DNA of 64,000 bases. Origin: Niallia alba. Its GTDB lineage: Bacteria > Bacillota > Bacilli > Bacillales > Cytobacillaceae. Under the pieces are notes generated by a model, which saw nothing but the letters and a program-made list of their open reading frames with translations, searched no databases and was not told the origin of the DNA. Position 1 is the stretch's first letter. Each line of letters starts with the position of its first letter. The DNA lies in NCBI RefSeq assembly GCF_012933555.1, contig NZ_JABBPK010000001.1, positions 2,768,001 to 2,832,000 on the forward strand. The letters are read 5' to 3'. Below are positions 1 through 9,307 of the stretch, piece by piece. The position numbers and the translations under genes were made by a program.

Positions 1-593
1 TTTGCTTGTTTCATCATCTTCTTTTTAACTGCGCCATCTTCTTCGTCGACAATAGTAAGTCCTTTTTCGGATATACCGACAATACCGATGAACACTTTAT
101 CTACATAATATTTATCTAATCGCTGAATTACAGAATTTCCATATAAATATCGATGTTCTTTTTGCATTACTCCACCTAATAAGTGAATTTTCGGCAATTG
201 TTTATCTGATAAAATATCAGCCAAATTAATGGAGTTTGTGATCACCGTACATTCTTGGTTAATATAATTTCCCATTGCCTGAACGGTCGTAGAAGCATCT
301 AGAATAATATGGTCATTATCTCTAACAAAGGATGCCGCTATTTTTCCAATAGCTTTCTTTTCTTCTGAAACGGATTTCAATCGATTATGATAATTATCTA
401 CTTTCCGATGAACTTTAGGTAATAGTGCACCACCTCTTGTTCGAATAATTGCCTGTTCCTCTTCAAGCTTTACTAAATCACGTCTAGCTGTATCACGAGA
501 AACGTGAAAGAGGGAACAAATTTCTTCCACAGTAATTTTTTCATGCTGATTTAAATAGTGAACAATGTCTATTAACCTTTGTTCTTGTGCCAT
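1..593 (-). CDS. DeoR-family transcriptional regulator (C-terminus cut by window edge)
   Basis: The first 197 codons are visible; the gene runs off the left edge. The N-terminus (MAQEQRLIDIVHYLNQHEK) followed by a helix-turn-helix with VSRDTARRDLVKLEEE and then the IRTRGGALL wing is the classic DeoR/GlpR pattern. The rest should be the sugar-phosphate-binding DeoR C-terminal domain, which in this family senses a phosphorylated sugar and releases DNA. The start is the ATG at 593; only a weak ribosome binding site is visible upstream. The neighbour on the right is an unrelated hydrolase behind a bidirectional terminator. The target operon presumably lies outside the window to the left, so the effector cannot be named. 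Family assignment is sure, specific role is not. Confidence 0.88.
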   Translation of the reverse strand, partial: MAQEQRLIDIVHYLNQHEKITVEEICSLFHVSRDTARRDLVKLEEEQAIIRTRGGALLPKVHRKVDNYHNRLKSVSEEKKAIGKIAASFVRDNDHIILDASTTVQAMGNYINQECTVITNSINLADILSDKQLPKIHLLGGVMQKEHRYLYGNSVIQRLDKYYVDKVFIGIVGISEKGLTIVDEEDGAVKKKMMKQA

Positions 594-700
594 ATTATCC
601 CCTCAAATTCTTTCTTCTCTTTCTATTTTAAGTTATTCACTTAAAAATTTCCACAATAATAAGCTAAAATAAGTAAAATAATTATTTCCACTTAAAAAAA

Positions 701-738
701 CGCAAATGGATGCTGAATCTATCCATCTGCGTTTTTTT
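701..738. terminator. Bidirectional rho-independent terminator
   Basis: An 11-bp perfect stem (CGCAAATGGAT / ATCCATCTGCG) lies at 701-731 with an A-run on its left and seven T on its right, so it can stop transcription in both directions. It lies just past the end of the leftward alpha/beta hydrolase gene. Confidence 0.85.
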
Positions 739-740
739 AA

Positions 741-1508
741 TTAGTTACCTTCTAACCACTTGATCGTTCCATTTATTAATTGATTAAATTGACTTGAGGA
801 TGAAAATGTATGCTCTCCATTTTCAATAAGTAATGTTTCAACCGTTCCTTTGTCTCTTCGTAAATATTCTTGTTTATATTCATTCAAATACTGATACGGA
901 ATATCCTTATCTACTGTTCCGTGCGCTATAAGAACATCTCCAGAAAACTGTCGACAGCTTTCTAACGGGAAATAATCCGATAAAGAATCAAAATATGTTT
1001 GGTAAAACGAATAGCCATAAAAATCAACTACTTCTTTTTCTGCTAATTCGGACAACCTTTCCTCTCCAAATATTCGTTTAATATCAAATGCTGGTTTCCC
1101 AACAGCAGCCCACTGAATTAAACGGCTAACGCGCGAATTGTTGATTGCAGTGAATAATGCGACTGCACCACCAAGACTATGCCCTAGTAAAATAAGTTCT
1201 TTTATCGAGAGCTCATCATACGCAAATTGAATCATTGCTTCTGTCTGGTCAATTAAATCGGACAATCGATTCCTGCCATATTCACCACTAGATTCTCCAC
1301 ATCCCTTATAATCAAATCGAATCACTAAATAGCCCATTTCAGTAAGTAAATTACTTGCCTTAACAAACAATCGGTCTACTCCAACTCTACTGCCGATCAA
1401 CCCATGGCAGATAATTATTACTTTATATTCGTTGTAGATTTTATTTGGATAATCGACAGACAGTATGAGATCATCGTCCTTCCATTTGATTGTCTTTACC
1501 TCAGTCAT
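741..1508 (-). CDS. Alpha/beta-fold hydrolase
   Basis: A 255-residue cytoplasmic alpha/beta hydrolase. The oxyanion region CHGLIGSRVGVDRL is followed by FDYKGCGESSG and the nucleophile elbow GHSLGG (GxSxG), with an acid loop near HGTVDKDIPY and the catalytic histidine in NGEHTFSS close to the C-terminus. This matches serine esterase/lipase-like proteins related to dienelactone hydrolases and acyl-protein esterases; the substrate cannot be told. I chose the ATG at 1508, which sits seven bases after a GGGGGA ribosome binding site; a GTG at 1514 would be too close to it. The gene stands alone and is followed by a strong terminator. Confidence 0.82.
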   Translation of the reverse strand: MTEVKTIKWKDDDLILSVDYPNKIYNEYKVIIICHGLIGSRVGVDRLFVKASNLLTEMGYLVIRFDYKGCGESSGEYGRNRLSDLIDQTEAMIQFAYDELSIKELILLGHSLGGAVALFTAINNSRVSRLIQWAAVGKPAFDIKRIFGEERLSELAEKEVVDFYGYSFYQTYFDSLSDYFPLESCRQFSGDVLIAHGTVDKDIPYQYLNEYKQEYLRRDKGTVETLLIENGEHTFSSSSQFNQLINGTIKWLEGN

Positions 1509-1699
1509 CTCCACTTCCCCCTAATTACACATGATAATTATTCATTATATATTATTCCTACCTGTTTAGTAAGTTTAAAACAACAATTTTCTGAAATCTT
1601 TTTTTCATCATAAAGGAAAGTTACTTCCTTGGCAATTCATGTTTTAAAAAAACATTATGATAAAATAGACTATAGAGAAAATATTATCTACTGGTCAAA

Positions 1700-1856
1700 T
1701 ACAGGGAAACTTCCATCAGTGGGGTATTTCCTTCCTCCCCCACTGATGGTTAGTTGAGACAATCGAACCTTTACGGACAGCTGGTCTCCCACCTATCTTC
1801 CTAGTATTCTCATAAGCTTATGGTTGAGTCTTACTGTCCGTTAAGAGTGGGATAAA
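1700..1856 (+). repeat. Family A dispersed repeat, copy A1 (bcr1-like)
   Basis: It contains the two conserved hairpins of the family: CCATCAGTGGGG paired with CCCCACTGATGG, then TTTACGGACAG paired with CTGTCCGTTAA, and ends in GAGTGGGATAAA. The left edge (ATACAGGGAAAC) is diverged from the usual ATAAAGTGAAAC. The repeat ends 9 bp before the ribosome binding site of the following PHP phosphatase gene, so it probably forms part of that gene's leader. Confidence 0.85.
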
Positions 1857-1880
1857 ATGGTCTATAAAAAGGAGATTCTT

Positions 1881-2672
1881 ATGTATTATATTGATTACCA
1901 TCACCATTCCAATCATTCTTTTGATTCGAAAGCAATAATGATGGAAATTTGCAAAGAGGCAATAACTAAAGGAGTGCAAGAAATTTGTTTTACGGAACAC
2001 TTTTCGGTCAATCCAAATGCTCCTACCTATGGACATATGAATTGGCCAAACTACCTAGCAGATATCCAGAAATGCCAAGTTATATATGAAGATCAACTTC
2101 TAATAAAGATAGGAATTGAATTATGCGAACCACATTTAATGCGCGAACAATATAAAGCTGTTTTATCAACAATTCCTTTTGATTATGTACTCGGCTCTGT
2201 TCATAATCTTGCTGGTCTAACACTTCGTAAATATATGAACGCACACCCAAACGAGGATATTTATCTCGCCTATTTTAAAGAGATGTATGAATTAGTTACA
2301 TATGCAGATATCAATGTGCTTGCACATTTTGACTTAATGAAACGATATGCGCATGCTACAAGAGGAATATATACCTTTGCAGACTATCAAGAAATTATTA
2401 GTTCCATATTAAAAATGGCTATAAAAAGAGGAATTGGATTAGAAATTAATACTTCTGGTTGGAGAACAAAATTAAATGAATCATTGCCATTTCTAGAAGT
2501 TTTAAAGTTATATAAAGAATTAGGAGGCGAAATACTAACGATTGGCTCTGATTCCCATAAAAAAGAAGATGTTGGCGCAGGCTTCACAGAAGCACTTAAT
2601 TTAGCAAAAGAAGCTGGTTTCTCTTCCTATTATACATTTGAAAAAAGAAAACCAATACGAATAGACATGTGA
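1881..2672 (+). CDS. Histidinol-phosphatase-like PHP domain protein (HisJ family)
   Basis: A 263-residue PHP metallophosphatase. The metal-binding motifs are visible in order: DYHHHSNHSFD at the N-terminus, CFTEHF near residue 40, GIELCEP near 75, GSVHN near 107, HFD in the middle and IGSDSHKKED near 225. Length and motifs fit HisJ-type histidinol-phosphate phosphatases (the eighth step of histidine synthesis), although no other his gene is near, so another phosphoester substrate is possible. The ATG at 1881 is preceded by AAAAAGGAG at a 7-base spacing; an upstream ATG at 1857 would overlap the end of repeat A1. The gene is convergent with manA, with repeat B1 filling the gap. Confidence 0.82.
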   Translation: MYYIDYHHHSNHSFDSKAIMMEICKEAITKGVQEICFTEHFSVNPNAPTYGHMNWPNYLADIQKCQVIYEDQLLIKIGIELCEPHLMREQYKAVLSTIPFDYVLGSVHNLAGLTLRKYMNAHPNEDIYLAYFKEMYELVTYADINVLAHFDLMKRYAHATRGIYTFADYQEIISSILKMAIKRGIGLEINTSGWRTKLNESLPFLEVLKLYKELGGEILTIGSDSHKKEDVGAGFTEALNLAKEAGFSSYYTFEKRKPIRIDM

Positions 2673-2715
2673 AATTAGGATATTGGTCTAAATTAGATCT
2701 CTAAATAAATAAAAA

Positions 2716-3091
2716 GAGGCTGGGACATAAGTATTCCAGCCAAGGATAATTCCGAACAATTATACGAAGATGCTAATGAATGTTCCGTATAATTGTTCGG
2801 GCTTTTATTTGTTTTTCAAAGGATGTTTCCATGAAGTTTGGTGCGATTCCCCGCAGCCGGAATACACTTCGCTTTCCATGGGGCTCGCGCTGAGCCGCTT
2901 CGGCCTGTGGCCTGCAGGGTCTCAGACTGTCTCGCTAATCCCATAGGAGTCTTCGTGTATTCCGGCTGCTCTGTTTTTCCAACTAATTATATTTCCTCTT
3001 GTAAAAAGTATGCGAAAGCAGCCGCTATTTACTAGCTATATTAGAAATTGTTCGTCTTTACAGAGTATCTATTTAGTTATGTCCCATCCTC
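2716..3091 (+). repeat. Family B repeat, copy B1 (376 bp, MITE-like)
   Basis: The element starts GAGGCTGGGACATAA and ends TTATGTCCCATCCTC, a near-perfect 15-bp terminal inverted repeat; the A-rich flanks (AAATAAAAA / TTTTTATTT) extend the symmetry. Inside are a long stem (CCGAACAATTATACG with CGTATAATTGTTCGG) and a GC-rich core bounded by GCAGCCGGAATACAC and GTGTATTCCGGCTGC. The reverse complement of this 376-bp sequence occurs without visible change at 26789-27164. A 65-codon reading frame inside is judged spurious. It fills the gap between two converging genes. Confidence 0.9.
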
Positions 3092-3117
3092 TTTTTATTT
3101 ATCTAAACAAACTACTT

Positions 3118-4062
3118 TTAAATATAGGAAACAATTAACTCTGCTTTCCCATTTAATTCAAATGCACCAAATTTATTTGGCAGCAAGAAATGATCTCCTT
3201 TTTGGAAAGCAAATTCTTTCCCATCCTTTTCTAGAGAGCCGTCTCCCTCAATTACGCTACATAATAAGAAAGATTGCTCTTGCTCTCTATTTGCTTTTCC
3301 ATCTAATGCCCATTTTTCAACTGTAAAATAATCGCATTCAACAAAGTTGGTAATTTCCAAATCTCCTTTTTGCTCAACGGTTGGAGAAGTTGCTGCTAAT
3401 TGGTGTGGGACTGTTGTTACATTAATTGATTGCTCAATATGTAATTCCCTTTTATTACCTTCACTATCTGTACGATCATAATCATAGACACGATAAGTTG
3501 TATCTGAGTTTTGCTGTGTTTCAAGTATGATAATACCTTCTCCAATAGCATGAATTGTTCCACTAGGTACAAAGAAGAAATCGCCTTTCTTTACTGGTAC
3601 CTTGTTTAATAGCTCATCCCATCTGTTTTCAGCTATCATCGCTTTTAATTCTTCTTTTGTGTTTGCATGATGGCCAAAGATGATTTCTGCCCCATCCTGA
3701 CAATCAATAATATACCAACATTCTGTTTTCCCAAGCTCCCCATTTTCATGAACTTTTGCATAATCATCATTCGGATGGACTTGTACAGATAAGTCTTGAT
3801 TTGCATCTAATATTTTTGTTAATAATGGAAAACGATCACCATCTATATTTCCAAAAAGCTCACGATGATTTTCCCATAATTCTTCTAAATTTTTACCTGC
3901 TAGCGGTCCGTTCTTAACCATACTTTGTCCGTGCGGATGTGCGGAAAACGCCCAGCATTCCCCTGTTATTTCACTCGGTATATCATAACCAAAGCTACGG
4001 AGCGCAGTACCTCCCCAAATTCTTTCTTTAAATACTGGTTTAAAAAATAATGGCTCGTTCAT
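3118..4062 (-). CDS. manA: Mannose-6-phosphate isomerase, class I
   Basis: A 314-residue type I phosphomannose isomerase, which interconverts mannose 6-phosphate and fructose 6-phosphate in the cytoplasm. The zinc-binding QVHPND motif is present near residue 95, ECWYI near 115, and the PSGTIHAIGEG region near 170 carries the second metal histidine. Length is that of the short Bacillus enzymes (about 315). The ATG at 4062 lies 12 bases after AAGGAG. The gene is convergent with the PHP phosphatase and divergent from the subtilase gene. No mannose transport gene is adjacent, so it may serve polysaccharide precursors or mannose use; context does not decide. Confidence 0.93.
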   Translation of the reverse strand: MNEPLFFKPVFKERIWGGTALRSFGYDIPSEITGECWAFSAHPHGQSMVKNGPLAGKNLEELWENHRELFGNIDGDRFPLLTKILDANQDLSVQVHPNDDYAKVHENGELGKTECWYIIDCQDGAEIIFGHHANTKEELKAMIAENRWDELLNKVPVKKGDFFFVPSGTIHAIGEGIIILETQQNSDTTYRVYDYDRTDSEGNKRELHIEQSINVTTVPHQLAATSPTVEQKGDLEITNFVECDYFTVEKWALDGKANREQEQSFLLCSVIEGDGSLEKDGKEFAFQKGDHFLLPNKFGAFELNGKAELIVSYI

Positions 4063-4296
4063 TTGATAATGGAACTCCTTCTTTACAATATTTACAAAAC
4101 TATTCTAACATATTCCGTAATAAAACGGTTTCGATTTTCAAAAATAGAAAATAAAAGCAAAAAATTAGTGGGAATTTTCCTAGTAGATTACAAAAAAAGA
4201 TATACATTTTTTGCTAAAAATACAAAAAATAAGAGGACAAAATGATAGAAAGGTGATTTAATAGATTTGTAATATATCACCTATAGGGGGAAATTT

Positions 4297-7200
4297 ATGA
4301 AAAAGTGTAATTGGAAATCTTTTTTTGCTTTATTACTAATTGTTTCATTAGTTTTTAACATCCTACCGATGAAAGAAGCAAAAGCGATGGAAAACATCAC
4401 CCATGCTGAAACTCTTTCCATTGGAAAAGAAATAACATCATCTTTTCAAGCAGATGAAAATGTAAAATGGTTTATGATTGATCCTGCATCAGTCGTAAAA
4501 AACGCAACTCATTTAGAGATTAAATTAAATTCTACGGAAGAAATGAATATTTCTGTCTATTCTAGTAAAGAAAATGCGCAATTAGGTAATACTTTTAGCC
4601 AATATAACACAGTTAGCTTTATTGACTATGCAGGCGTAATCTATTTTCCAATTGCATGGGATGGACCATATTATATTAGAGTAGACTATTATTCCAACTT
4701 AGAGGATGAGGAATACATAGACGAGGATGAGTTCCCTGAAACAAATGGAGATTTTTCCTTAATAGTAAAGGATACAAAGTTGGCACCTACCGTTGAAGTG
4801 GAAGAAGCATGTCCAGTCGAATTAAGCATGCTGGATACAAAAGATAATCGAACATTGCTTACACAATTACGAACCATTCGAGATACCATTTTATCATCTA
4901 CAGAAAATGGGACAAATCTTTCTAGCTTATATTATCAAGTCTCTCCTTTTCTGACAGCAAAAATGATATTTAATAAAACATTGCGACAAGAAGTATTAAC
5001 AAATTTAACAGCATTAAAACCAATTTTCACTAACTTGCTAGAAAATGGGACAACTAGCAATTACAAGATAAGCAAAAACGAAGCAAAGGCAATAAATAAT
5101 TTATATGCTATTGCTAACGAAGCATCACCTGCTGCTTTACAAACAAAAATGGAAAAAATAGCTAAAAAAATAGATTTGTCGAAATTAGAAGGCAAAACCA
5201 TTGCCGATATTTTTAAGACATTAGGGGCTTCTAGTTCCACTATTAGCAACAAAGAAATGAATAATAAATTTATCGTCAAAATGAAAGCAGGAAGAACTGT
5301 TTCTTCCTTAAAAAACAGTCTAGGTAAAGCAACCGCACAAACGATTAATGGTTTAGAAGGCACAGAACAAATTGCAGACGGCATGTTTACAATTGAATTA
5401 GATCAAGGTAAATATACGGCCAAAAGTGCTAATACTCTCATTAACAAAATGGAGCAAGCCAAAGAAGTCGAGTATATAGAGCCAGTGCAACAATATTCAT
5501 TATTGGCTTTGCCAAGTGATGTGTCTGCCCCTTATCAATGGTCATTAAAAAATACAGCACAAACAAATGGGAAAAAAGGGGCTGATATACAATTCGAAAA
5601 ACTATATCAGCTTCAGCAATCTTCTAACATGAAACAAACGACAATCGCTGTATTAGATACTGGTGTCGATGCTTCTTTAGCTGACTTTAAAAATAAAATT
5701 ACTGCTGGCTATAATTTTATCAATGAATCAACGAATGTATATGATGACAATAATCATGGAACCCATGTAAGTGGTATTATCGCTGCTGGCATAAATAATG
5801 CTTTTTCCATGTCTGGCATCCATTCCAATGCAAAAATAATGCCGGTTAAAATATTAGACGCCTCAGGTTCGGGGGATACAGAACAAATTGCTAAAGGAAT
5901 TAAATATGCAGTAGATCATGGCGCAAAAGTAATTAATATGAGTTTAGGCGGTGGGTATAGCAGAGTGCTTGAATCGATGCTTCAATACGCCTATAGCAAA
6001 AACGTCACTATCATTGCCGCTAGTGGAAATGGAGGCTATGAAGGTCTTGATTATCCAGGTTCTTCTCAATATGTTACGGCAGTTGGTGCCTCAAATGATT
6101 TAGACATCGTTGCCGATTATTCAAGCTATGGAAAAGAGCTGGATCTTGTAGCACCAGGTTCTAATATTCCAAGTCTTGTTCCTAATGGTAATTTAGTGCT
6201 TTACAGTGGTACTTCTATGGCTACCCCACACGTTGCTGCTGTGGCTGGATTACTGCTCTCTTTAAACGGAAACCTAAAACCGAAAGAAGTAGAAAAATAT
6301 TTAACAGATACAGCTACATCCATTATCTTTAAAGAAAATGACAATCCTGAAAACGAGTATATGGAAGAATTTCCTGAGGACTTTCCTGTAGATAGCTATC
6401 CAGTAGGCTTTGATAAAGTATCTGGTTGGGGCAGATTAAATGCCTATTCTGCTTTTAGTGCCTTGCAATTAAAAGCTAAGGTTGCACCGATTTATAATAG
6501 TACTCGATTACTTACAGGTACAGCTGAACAAGGAAGTGTAATAAGTGTAAAACTGGGCAGTAAAACTTATTCGGCTACAACTGATAAAAACGGGAAATTT
6601 GCAGCAGAAATACCGCTGACTCAAACAAACCAACTTCTTTATATCCATTTTTCAAGTAAAGATGGGAAGGCTAGTACATCCATTCGAACAACGGTTCAAA
6701 ATGACACAAAAGCACCAAGCGCTCCTACCGTTCAAAAACTTGGCGATAATGATGTAGTGCTGAAAGGAACGAGTGAGGCTTTTGCTAGTATTTCCGCAAC
6801 TGTAAATGGAAATGCGATTGGTAATGGAAATGCAGACTTAAACGGAAAATTTGCTATAAAAATCAAAAAGCAAAAACGAAACACAGTTGTTTCCGTAACA
6901 GCTACAGATGGAGCGAAAAATAAAAGTAAAGCAACAACAATTAAAGTGATTGATAACACGCCTCCTTCTGTACCATCTGTAAATGGAACGATTAGTAATA
7001 AGTCTGATAAAATTTCCGGTAAAGCAGAGACTGGTTCTACCGTTACAGCTAAAGTCGGAAAAACTACGCTCGGTTCTGCTATTGCTGATAAGAATGGAAA
7101 GTATACGATTAAAATCAAAAAGCAAAAAGCGAACACCAAGATCAGCCTAACTGCTACAGATAAAGCAAAAAATGCAAGCAAACAAAAAACAATTACGGTT

Positions 7201-7464
7201 GCTGATAAAATAGCTCCTGCTGCTCCAAGTGTAAACAATGTTACTACTAAAACAACAAAGATTACAGGCAAAGCTGAAGCAAATGCAACGATAACCATTA
7301 AAATTAAAAATAAAGTTTTGGCAGAAGGAAAAGCAGATAACAAAGGGGTATTTTCCATTAAAATAAAGAAACAAAAGGAAAAAACCTCCCTGAATATAAC
7401 AGCAAAAGATAAAGCTGGGAATGTCAGCAAAACCGTTACTAAGATTGTCAAAAAGGCTAAATAA
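4297..7464 (+). CDS. Secreted subtilisin-like serine protease (S8) with C-terminal Ig-like repeats
   Basis: A 1055-residue exported protease. Residues 1-30 form a signal peptide (KKCNWKSFFALLLIVSLVF, AKA cleavage region). Residues about 35-150 look like a PPC-type beta domain, about 320-395 like an I9 propeptide (KFIVKMKAGRT, VEYIEPVQQY). The catalytic triad is Asp454 (AVLDTGVD), His487 (HGTHVSG) and Ser640 (SGTSMATPHVA). From about residue 730 there are four Ig-like repeats of about 80 residues; the last three share the strand motif IKIKKQK, making the C-terminus very basic. There is no LPXTG or S-layer domain, so wall retention by charge is an inference. Start: ATG at 4297 after AGGGGGA. 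A terminator hairpin follows. Confidence 0.92.
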   Translation: MKKCNWKSFFALLLIVSLVFNILPMKEAKAMENITHAETLSIGKEITSSFQADENVKWFMIDPASVVKNATHLEIKLNSTEEMNISVYSSKENAQLGNTFSQYNTVSFIDYAGVIYFPIAWDGPYYIRVDYYSNLEDEEYIDEDEFPETNGDFSLIVKDTKLAPTVEVEEACPVELSMLDTKDNRTLLTQLRTIRDTILSSTENGTNLSSLYYQVSPFLTAKMIFNKTLRQEVLTNLTALKPIFTNLLENGTTSNYKISKNEAKAINNLYAIANEASPAALQTKMEKIAKKIDLSKLEGKTIADIFKTLGASSSTISNKEMNNKFIVKMKAGRTVSSLKNSLGKATAQTINGLEGTEQIADGMFTIELDQGKYTAKSANTLINKMEQAKEVEYIEPVQQYSLLALPSDVSAPYQWSLKNTAQTNGKKGADIQFEKLYQLQQSSNMKQTTIAVLDTGVDASLADFKNKITAGYNFINESTNVYDDNNHGTHVSGIIAAGINNAFSMSGIHSNAKIMPVKILDASGSGDTEQIAKGIKYAVDHGAKVINMSLGGGYSRVLESMLQYAYSKNVTIIAASGNGGYEGLDYPGSSQYVTAVGASNDLDIVADYSSYGKELDLVAPGSNIPSLVPNGNLVLYSGTSMATPHVAAVAGLLLSLNGNLKPKEVEKYLTDTATSIIFKENDNPENEYMEEFPEDFPVDSYPVGFDKVSGWGRLNAYSAFSALQLKAKVAPIYNSTRLLTGTAEQGSVISVKLGSKTYSATTDKNGKFAAEIPLTQTNQLLYIHFSSKDGKASTSIRTTVQNDTKAPSAPTVQKLGDNDVVLKGTSEAFASISATVNGNAIGNGNADLNGKFAIKIKKQKRNTVVSVTATDGAKNKSKATTIKVIDNTPPSVPSVNGTISNKSDKISGKAETGSTVTAKVGKTTLGSAIADKNGKYTIKIKKQKANTKISLTATDKAKNASKQKTITVADKIAPAAPSVNNVTTKTTKITGKAEANATITIKIKNKVLAEGKADNKGVFSIKIKKQKEKTSLNITAKDKAGNVSKTVTKIVKKAK

Positions 7465-7473
7465 AAATATCAA

Positions 7474-7530
7474 AAGAAGGCTCTCTTTTCGAGAAACATT
7501 ACCGTTTCGAAAAAAGAGAGCCTTCTTAAT
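7474..7530. terminator. Bidirectional terminator between converging genes
   Basis: A strong stem (AAGAAGGCTCTCTTTT paired with AAAAGAGAGCCTTCTT) with a 20-odd base loop separates the rightward protease gene from the leftward MFS gene. A-rich and T-rich ends allow use from either side. Confidence 0.85.
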
Positions 7531-8754
7531 TTATGCACCTGTATTATATTTTTCTTTCTTGGTTACGATTGTTTCTTTTCCAATCATTTTCCCGTGTAAA
7601 TAGTAATAAAAAACAATACCAATCAAAATATAAATGCTACTTAAAGAATAAAAAGTATTTAAGCCGATTGCGTCGCCAATAATTCCGACAATATATGAAC
7701 CAAAGCCAATCCCGATATCAAAAATTGATAAGAATGTTGCTGTTGCAAGTCCCCGTCTCTGTGGAGCTGCTTTTTGGATGGCGATTGTTTGTAGACATGG
7801 GAACATAGAGCCATATCCTAAGCCAATTAATGCTGCAGAAAGTAAAAACATCCATTCTGATTGAGCCATTCCAAGGACAATCATTCCAATAGCAAATAAT
7901 ACGATGCATGGATAAACGATTTTATTTGCTCCATATCGATCAAACCATTTTCCTGCAAAAGGTCTTGCCATAAGCATAAAAATTGCATAAACTACAAAGA
8001 AATAACCGGATACACTAACAAGCCCTATATTTTCTGCATAGACAGAAACAAAGGAAAGAATGGACGAATAAACGATTCCAAACATCGCAGCAACGATACT
8101 AATTTTCACCGCTGTATTTTCCATGATTTGCTCGAATTTAAATCCCTTCTTACTATTATTTTCTTTCTCGACCGTTTCCGTTTCTACCACTGGCTCAAAT
8201 TTCATGAACCCACCTGTTAAAATAGCTAAAAATGCAAAAATAAGCGCTAATGTAAATAGTGTTGTATTTCCCCATGAGTTAATAGCTTGCAATCCAATAA
8301 AAGGACCAACAACCATTGCTAAGTTCATACTCATGGAATAATACCCCATGCCCTCTCCTCTTCTGGAACTCGGCAAAATGTCTGCAACAATGGTTCCAGT
8401 TGCAGTGGTAGCCATCCCAAATCCAATCCCGTGCAAGGCACGAACCACAAGTAAACCTTCAATAGAATCAGTAAATAAATAAAAAATTGCGGCAAGTAAG
8501 AAAATAAGTAAGGATGTTATAAATATGGCCTTCTTTCCAAACTTTTGCATTAAATTACCTGCTATTGGTCGAATGATTATCGCAGTAATTATGAAGACCG
8601 TAACGATCAATCCTGCTGTTGACTGCTTTCCATTCAGTTCTCGAATCGCATAAATTGGTAATGATACTAATAAAAAATAAAACGTCATAAATAAAAAAAA
8701 GTTACTTATCCATATTTGGATAAACCCCTTTGTCCATAATGGTTCTTTATTCAA
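7531..8754 (-). CDS. MFS drug-efflux-type transporter
   Basis: A 407-residue major facilitator with twelve predicted membrane segments. The motif FMQKFGKKAIFI after segment 2 matches the MFS loop motif A, and the repeat GKWFDRYGANKIV is found in the second half. RALHGIGFGMATTATGTI fits drug/H+ antiporters of the 12-TMS type. The best start is the TTG at 8754: AAGGAGG lies 7 bases upstream, and the TTG overlaps the TGA of the marR gene by 4 bases (TTGA), showing translational coupling. An upstream start at 8820 would lie within marR. Co-transcription with a MarR regulator suggests inducible efflux; the substrate is unknown. Confidence 0.86.
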   Translation of the reverse strand: MNKEPLWTKGFIQIWISNFFLFMTFYFLLVSLPIYAIRELNGKQSTAGLIVTVFIITAIIIRPIAGNLMQKFGKKAIFITSLLIFLLAAIFYLFTDSIEGLLVVRALHGIGFGMATTATGTIVADILPSSRRGEGMGYYSMSMNLAMVVGPFIGLQAINSWGNTTLFTLALIFAFLAILTGGFMKFEPVVETETVEKENNSKKGFKFEQIMENTAVKISIVAAMFGIVYSSILSFVSVYAENIGLVSVSGYFFVVYAIFMLMARPFAGKWFDRYGANKIVYPCIVLFAIGMIVLGMAQSEWMFLLSAALIGLGYGSMFPCLQTIAIQKAAPQRRGLATATFLSIFDIGIGFGSYIVGIIGDAIGLNTFYSLSSIYILIGIVFYYYLHGKMIGKETIVTKKEKYNTGA

Positions 8755-9185
8755 TTTTTTTCCTCCTTGCTTGCTAATGATTGAGACCACTGCGAAATAG
8801 TTTGTTGCAAATATACCCAAGAATCAACTGGCAATTGTGCAAGCAATTCTTGGTTTGCCTGTAAAACAGCGACTTCCCATTCTTCGTACTTTTGTAATGC
8901 TACGTCCGTCAAAAACACTTTGTTCGTGCGTTTGTCTTCTCCCTTTACTTGAAGCACATATTTTTTCTCAACCAGCTTTTTCACCGTACGTGTTACAGGT
9001 GGTGCTTCTATGGATAAATATTCAGCAATTTCCTTTTGAGTAAGCGGACCGTTCTTTTTTAATACAAACAAAATTGCCCATTCCGAACTATAAATATCAA
9101 AGGGCTCTAATGCTGTATTTAAGTGTTTTGTAAATTGCCTTGCAAGCTGCTGGATAGAATGGAATAATTCATGAGTCGTGTTCAT
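8751..9185 (-). CDS. MarR-family transcriptional regulator
   Basis: A 144-residue winged-helix protein. The DNA-binding part reads GPLTQKEIAEYLSIEAPPVTRTVKKLVEKKYV followed by the wing KGEDKRTNKVFLT, typical of MarR, with long helices at both ends for dimerisation. It is the first gene of an operon with the MFS transporter, overlapping its start by 4 bases. A 12-bp perfect palindrome in the promoter (9209-9220) is the expected autoregulatory operator. By analogy it represses the operon until a small toxic ligand binds; the ligand is unknown. Confidence 0.88.
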   Translation of the reverse strand: MNTTHELFHSIQQLARQFTKHLNTALEPFDIYSSEWAILFVLKKNGPLTQKEIAEYLSIEAPPVTRTVKKLVEKKYVLQVKGEDKRTNKVFLTDVALQKYEEWEVAVLQANQELLAQLPVDSWVYLQQTISQWSQSLASKEEKN

Positions 9186-9208
9186 CTCTTTCTCCGATCT
9201 AAAATTAA

Positions 9209-9249
9209 TTACCTAGGTAACTATATCATATTTTAAGGACTGATAGCAA
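9209..9249 (-). promoter_or_regulatory. marR-MFS promoter with palindromic operator
   Basis: Reading leftward, a -35 TTGCTA (9244-9249) and -10 TATAGT (9220-9225) are 18 bp apart. The perfect palindrome TTACCTAGGTAA at 9209-9220 abuts the -10 and covers the likely start site. This is the usual position for MarR self-repression. Binding is inferred. Confidence 0.6.
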
Positions 9250-9307
9250 TATATTACTAAAGGATTGTGTTTTTTCAATAGGAAAAAGAATTAGTAGGAA
9301 AAATGGA

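Noticed and set aside
1-593. The DeoR-type gene taken as the fruR regulator of the fructose operon
   Set aside because: The fru genes are at the opposite end of the window, 61 kb away, with their own regulator expected beyond the right edge. The target of this regulator cannot be named.
2838-3035. A 65-codon reading frame, identical to one at 26845-27042
   Set aside because: Both lie inside the identical family B copies, have no ribosome binding site, and the frame is not kept in other copies. The repeat's stems are conserved instead.
4063-4245. A 60-codon open frame between manA and the protease gene
   Set aside because: A+T-rich intergenic DNA with no ribosome binding site; lysine-rich composition is what random A+T-rich sequence gives.
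6732-7451. A 239-codon open frame opposite the protease repeats
   Set aside because: It is a mirror of the low-complexity, lysine-rich repeats on the other strand, with no ribosome binding site; the protein would be a run of hydrophobic residues.
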